Below, piece after piece: positions 61,469 to 64,000 of a stretch of 64,000 nucleotides of DNA. The stretch comes from Pseudomonas sp. GOM6 (GTDB lineage Bacteria; Pseudomonadota; Gammaproteobacteria; Pseudomonadales; Pseudomonadaceae). The translations under genes and the position numbers were made by a program. Below the pieces are notes generated by a model. The model did no database searches and had not been told where the DNA came from. It saw nothing but the letters and a program-made list of their open reading frames with translations. Where the stretch lies: NCBI RefSeq assembly GCF_029537485.1, contig NZ_JARPUS010000002.1, forward strand, positions 248,001 through 312,000. Reading direction: 5' to 3'. Within the stretch, counting starts at the first letter, position 1, and each line of letters begins with the position of its first letter.

Positions 61469-63568
61469 TCAGCCTTTGGCGGCGGCCTGAATCGCGGTCA
61501 GGGCGATGGTGTAGACGATGTCGTCCACCAGCGCGCCGCGCGACAGGTCGTTCACCGGCTTGCGCAGGCCCTGCAGCATGGGGCCGACGCTGACGCAGTC
61601 GGCGCTGCGCTGCACGGCCTTGTAGGTGGTGTTGCCGGTGTTCAGGTCGGGGAAGATGAACACCGTGGCACGGCCGGCCACCGGACTGTTGGGCGCCTTC
61701 TGCAAGCCGACGCTGGCGATGGCGGCGGCGTCGTATTGCAATGGGCCATCCACCAGCATGGCCGGGTTGGCTTCGCGGGCCAGGCGGGTGGCCTCGCGGA
61801 CTTTCTCCACTTCGGCGCCGCTGCCGGAGTCGCCGGTCGAATAGCTGATCATCGCCACCCGCGCCGGTACGCCGAAGGCTTCCGCCGAGGCCGCGCTCTG
61901 CCGGGCAATCTCGGCCAGCTCGGCGGCATTGGGTTCCGGGTTCACCGCGCAGTCGCCATACACCAGCACCTGTTCGGGCAGGAGCATGAAAAACACCGAG
62001 GACACCAGGTTGTAGCCCGGTGCGGTCTTGATCAGCTGCAGGGCGGGGCGGATGGTGTTGGCGGTGGTGTGGATGGCGCCGGAGACCAGACCGTCGACCT
62101 CATCCAAAGCCAGCATCATGGTACCCAGCACTACGGTGTCTTCCAGCTGGGCCAGGGCCATCGGGGCGTTGAGGCCCTTGCCCTTGCGCAGCTCGACCAT
62201 GGGCTCGACATAGCGCTCGCGGATCAGGTCCGGGTCGAGGATTTCCAGGCCGGCCGGCAGTTCGATGCCCTGGGACTTGGCGACGCTCTGCACCTCTTCC
62301 GGTTTGGCCAGCAGCACGCAGCGGGCGATGCCGCGCGCCTGGCAGATGGCCGCGGCCTGCACGGTGCGCGGCTCGCTGCCCTCCGGCAGGACGATGCGCT
62401 TGTTCGCCGCCAGGGCTCGGCGCACCAGCTGGTAGCGGAACGCCGGCGGCGACAGGCGCAACTCACGCGGGGCGCCGCAGCGCAGCTTGAGCCAGTCCAA
62501 GTCGAGATGCCCAGCGACGAACTCGGTGACTTTTTCCGCGCGCTCGCGGTCGTCCACCGGGATTTCCTTGTTCATCCGGTTGAGGTTGGTCGCCGTGTCG
62601 TAGGAGCCGGTGCTGACGCTGAGCACCGGCAGGCCGCCCTGCAGGGCGCCCTGACATAGTTCGAGGATGCGCGGGTCCGGCGGGAAATCGCTGCACAGCA
62701 GCAGGCCAGCCAGTGGCACACCGTTCATCGCGGCCAGGCTGGTGGCGAGGATGATGTCGTCGCGATCACCCGGGGTGACCACCAGTACGCCGGGCTTGAG
62801 CAGGGCGACGGTATTGGGCACGGCGCGCGCGCAGAGCACGATCTTCTGTACACGACGCTGCTCGTAGTCACCGGCGTTGATCACCCGAGCGTTGAGCAGG
62901 TCGGCTACGTCGCGGGTGCGCGGGGCGTTCAGCTCGTCCTGCCAGGGAATGCAGCCGAGCAGGCGGAAGCTGTCACCACGCAGCAGCGGCGACAGCTGGC
63001 CGAGCTGCTCGGTGAAGGCTTCGATGCCTTGCGGGTGGCGCACCTTGTTGAGGATCACGCCGACCACCTTGGGGTCTTGAGGACCGCCGAACAGCTGCGC
63101 CTGGATCTCGATACGGTCGGATAGCTCGGTGAGGTTTTCGCTTTCCTCGCCTTCCGGGGCGGACACCAGCAGCACGTCGGCATCCAGGCTCTTGGCCAGG
63201 TGCACGTTGACCCGCGCCGCGTAGCTGGCGTGGCGGGTCGGCACCATGCCTTCGACGATCAATACGTCCATGCCCTCGGCAGCCTGCTGGTGCAGGCTGA
63301 TGATTTCTTCCAGCAGCTCGTCCAGCTGGCCATCGCCGAGCATGCGTTCGACCTGGGCCAGCGGCAATGGCTTGGGTGGGGTCAGGCCGTGAGTGCGGGC
63401 GATCAGTTCGCTGGAGCGTTCCGGGCCCTCGTCGCCCTGATGCGGCTGGGCGATCGGCTTGAAGAAGCCGACCTTGAGCCCGGCGCGTTGCAGGGCGCGA
63501 ACCAGGCCCAGGCTGATGGAGGTGAGACCGACACCGAAGCCGGTGGGGGCGATGAAGAAGGTATGCAT
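61469..63568 (-). CDS. pta: Phosphate acetyltransferase
   Basis: A 699-residue long-form Pta, interconverting acetyl-CoA and acetyl phosphate. Order: N-terminal P-loop-like domain (FIAPTGFGVGLTSISLG, residues 5-21), a DRTGG domain (about 200-320), and the C-terminal catalytic PTA domain (about 370-695) with RVAMISYSTGDSGSGAEVEK and GRATVFIFPDLNTGN. It works with AckA, encoded 18 bases upstream. Length matches Pseudomonas Pta. Confidence 0.96.
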   Translation of the reverse strand: MHTFFIAPTGFGVGLTSISLGLVRALQRAGLKVGFFKPIAQPHQGDEGPERSSELIARTHGLTPPKPLPLAQVERMLGDGQLDELLEEIISLHQQAAEGMDVLIVEGMVPTRHASYAARVNVHLAKSLDADVLLVSAPEGEESENLTELSDRIEIQAQLFGGPQDPKVVGVILNKVRHPQGIEAFTEQLGQLSPLLRGDSFRLLGCIPWQDELNAPRTRDVADLLNARVINAGDYEQRRVQKIVLCARAVPNTVALLKPGVLVVTPGDRDDIILATSLAAMNGVPLAGLLLCSDFPPDPRILELCQGALQGGLPVLSVSTGSYDTATNLNRMNKEIPVDDRERAEKVTEFVAGHLDLDWLKLRCGAPRELRLSPPAFRYQLVRRALAANKRIVLPEGSEPRTVQAAAICQARGIARCVLLAKPEEVQSVAKSQGIELPAGLEILDPDLIRERYVEPMVELRKGKGLNAPMALAQLEDTVVLGTMMLALDEVDGLVSGAIHTTANTIRPALQLIKTAPGYNLVSSVFFMLLPEQVLVYGDCAVNPEPNAAELAEIARQSAASAEAFGVPARVAMISYSTGDSGSGAEVEKVREATRLAREANPAMLVDGPLQYDAAAIASVGLQKAPNSPVAGRATVFIFPDLNTGNTTYKAVQRSADCVSVGPMLQGLRKPVNDLSRGALVDDIVYTIALTAIQAAAKG

Positions 63569-63586
63569 GGGCTGTCCTTGATGAAA

Positions 63587-64000
63587 TCAGGCGCTGAGCA
63601 GGGCCAGAGTGTCGAGGGCGATCTGCCGCTCCTCGTTGGTCGGTACCACCAGCACACGCGGGTGTCCCGGGGCGTGAATATTGCCTGCCACGCCGCGGAT
63701 GCAGCGGGCGTTGGCGTCCTGGTCGAGGGCAAGCTTGAACAGCTTCAGGTGACTCACCGTCTTGCTGCGGATCAACGGCGAGTTCTCGCCGATGCCGCCG
63801 GTGAAGATCAGACCGTCCAGCTGCGGCAGGGCGCAGCTCATGGCGGCCAGGGATTTGGCCAGGCGGTAGCAGAACACCTCGATGGCCAGGGTGGCGCCGG
63901 GGTGGCCCTGCTCGCGGGCCTGTTCCAGGCTGCGCATGTCGTTGGACAGGCCGGACAGGCCGAGCAGGCCGCTGTCCTTGTTGAGCATGGCGTCGATCTG
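63587..64000 (-). CDS. ackA: Acetate kinase, C-terminal part (cut by window end)
   Basis: The minus-strand reading frame runs off the window; 137 C-terminal residues are visible. [21 protein letters not shown], the nucleotide-binding [14 protein letters not shown] and the C-terminal [16 protein letters not shown] are typical AckA segments. The methionine at 63988 is internal. AckA makes ATP and acetate from acetyl phosphate; it precedes pta in the same transcript. Confidence 0.93.
   Translation of the reverse strand, partial: QIDAMLNKDSGLLGLSGLSNDMRSLEQAREQGHPGATLAIEVFCYRLAKSLAAMSCALPQLDGLIFTGGIGENSPLIRSKTVSHLKLFKLALDQDANARCIRGVAGNIHAPGHPRVLVVPTNEERQIALDTLALLSA

Overview
The window is a GC-rich gammaproteobacterial chromosome segment that reads as Pseudomonas in the broad sense, probably near the P. 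mendocina, P. alcaligenes and P. aeruginosa lineages. The evidence is the csdA-dapD-dapC-glnD-map | rpsB-tsf-pyrH-frr-uppS-cdsA-dxr-rseP-bamA-skp-lpxD-fabZ-lpxA-lpxB-rnhB-dnaE-accA-tilS-pyrG-kdsA-eno-ftsB-ispD order, protein lengths typical of Pseudomonas, and Pseudomonas-style REP palindromes that begin with GTAG. The species was not determined. No tRNA, rRNA, insertion sequence, prophage or CRISPR array was seen.

Region 1 (1-12.4 kb, mostly minus strand): an NdvB-like beta-glucan synthase that fuses a GH17 domain to a GT2 domain; the tRNA ct6A genes tcdA, csdE and csdA with a yehS-type gene among them; dapD, a yffB/ArsC-like gene, dapC, glnD and map. DapD and DapC are two steps of lysine/peptidoglycan precursor synthesis, and GlnD is the nitrogen-status sensor.

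Region 2 (12.4-38.2 kb, all plus strand): a dense core block for translation (rpsB, tsf, frr), nucleotides (pyrH, pyrG), isoprenoids (uppS, dxr, ispD), phospholipid (cdsA), envelope stress (rseP), outer-membrane biogenesis (bamA, skp), lipid A and Kdo (lpxD, lpxA, lpxB, kdsA), fatty acids (fabZ, accA), replication (rnhB, dnaE), glycolysis (eno) and division (ftsB). Many genes overlap by 1-7 bases or are separated only by a hairpin.

Region 3 (38.2-64 kb): a lineage-variable segment that starts right after ispD at a REP doublet. As I recall the order in P. aeruginosa, the ispF-truD-surE-pcm-nlpD-rpoS group lies a few genes after ispD; none of it is found here. Instead there are a dCACHE chemoreceptor, an M48 lipoprotein protease, a SnoaL-like protein, a Mn exporter of the UPF0016 family behind a yybP-ykoY-like riboswitch, a LysP-type permease, rsmC, a 2-hydroxyacid dehydrogenase, a LysE exporter, and a thiolase divergent from a medium/long-chain acyl-CoA ligase. 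Then come a DUF1302 outer-membrane barrel, a DUF1329 periplasmic protein and a MalT-like LuxR regulator. A ferritin-like/PF10118 protein divergent from an AraC regulator, a metallo-beta-lactamase-fold hydrolase, an OmpA lipoprotein, a YihG-like acyltransferase, pta and the 3' part of ackA close the window.

The most interesting signals are the ligase-DUF1302-DUF1329-MalT-type cluster (a candidate hydrophobic-substrate uptake and activation module with MalT-box-like repeats before its barrel gene), the Mn riboswitch followed by two mutually exclusive hairpins, a 17-bp direct repeat at the araC/PF10118 promoter, a diiron-like residue pattern in the PF10118 protein, two families of REP doublets, and a plus-strand terminator-like hairpin at 7.6 kb with no gene to terminate.
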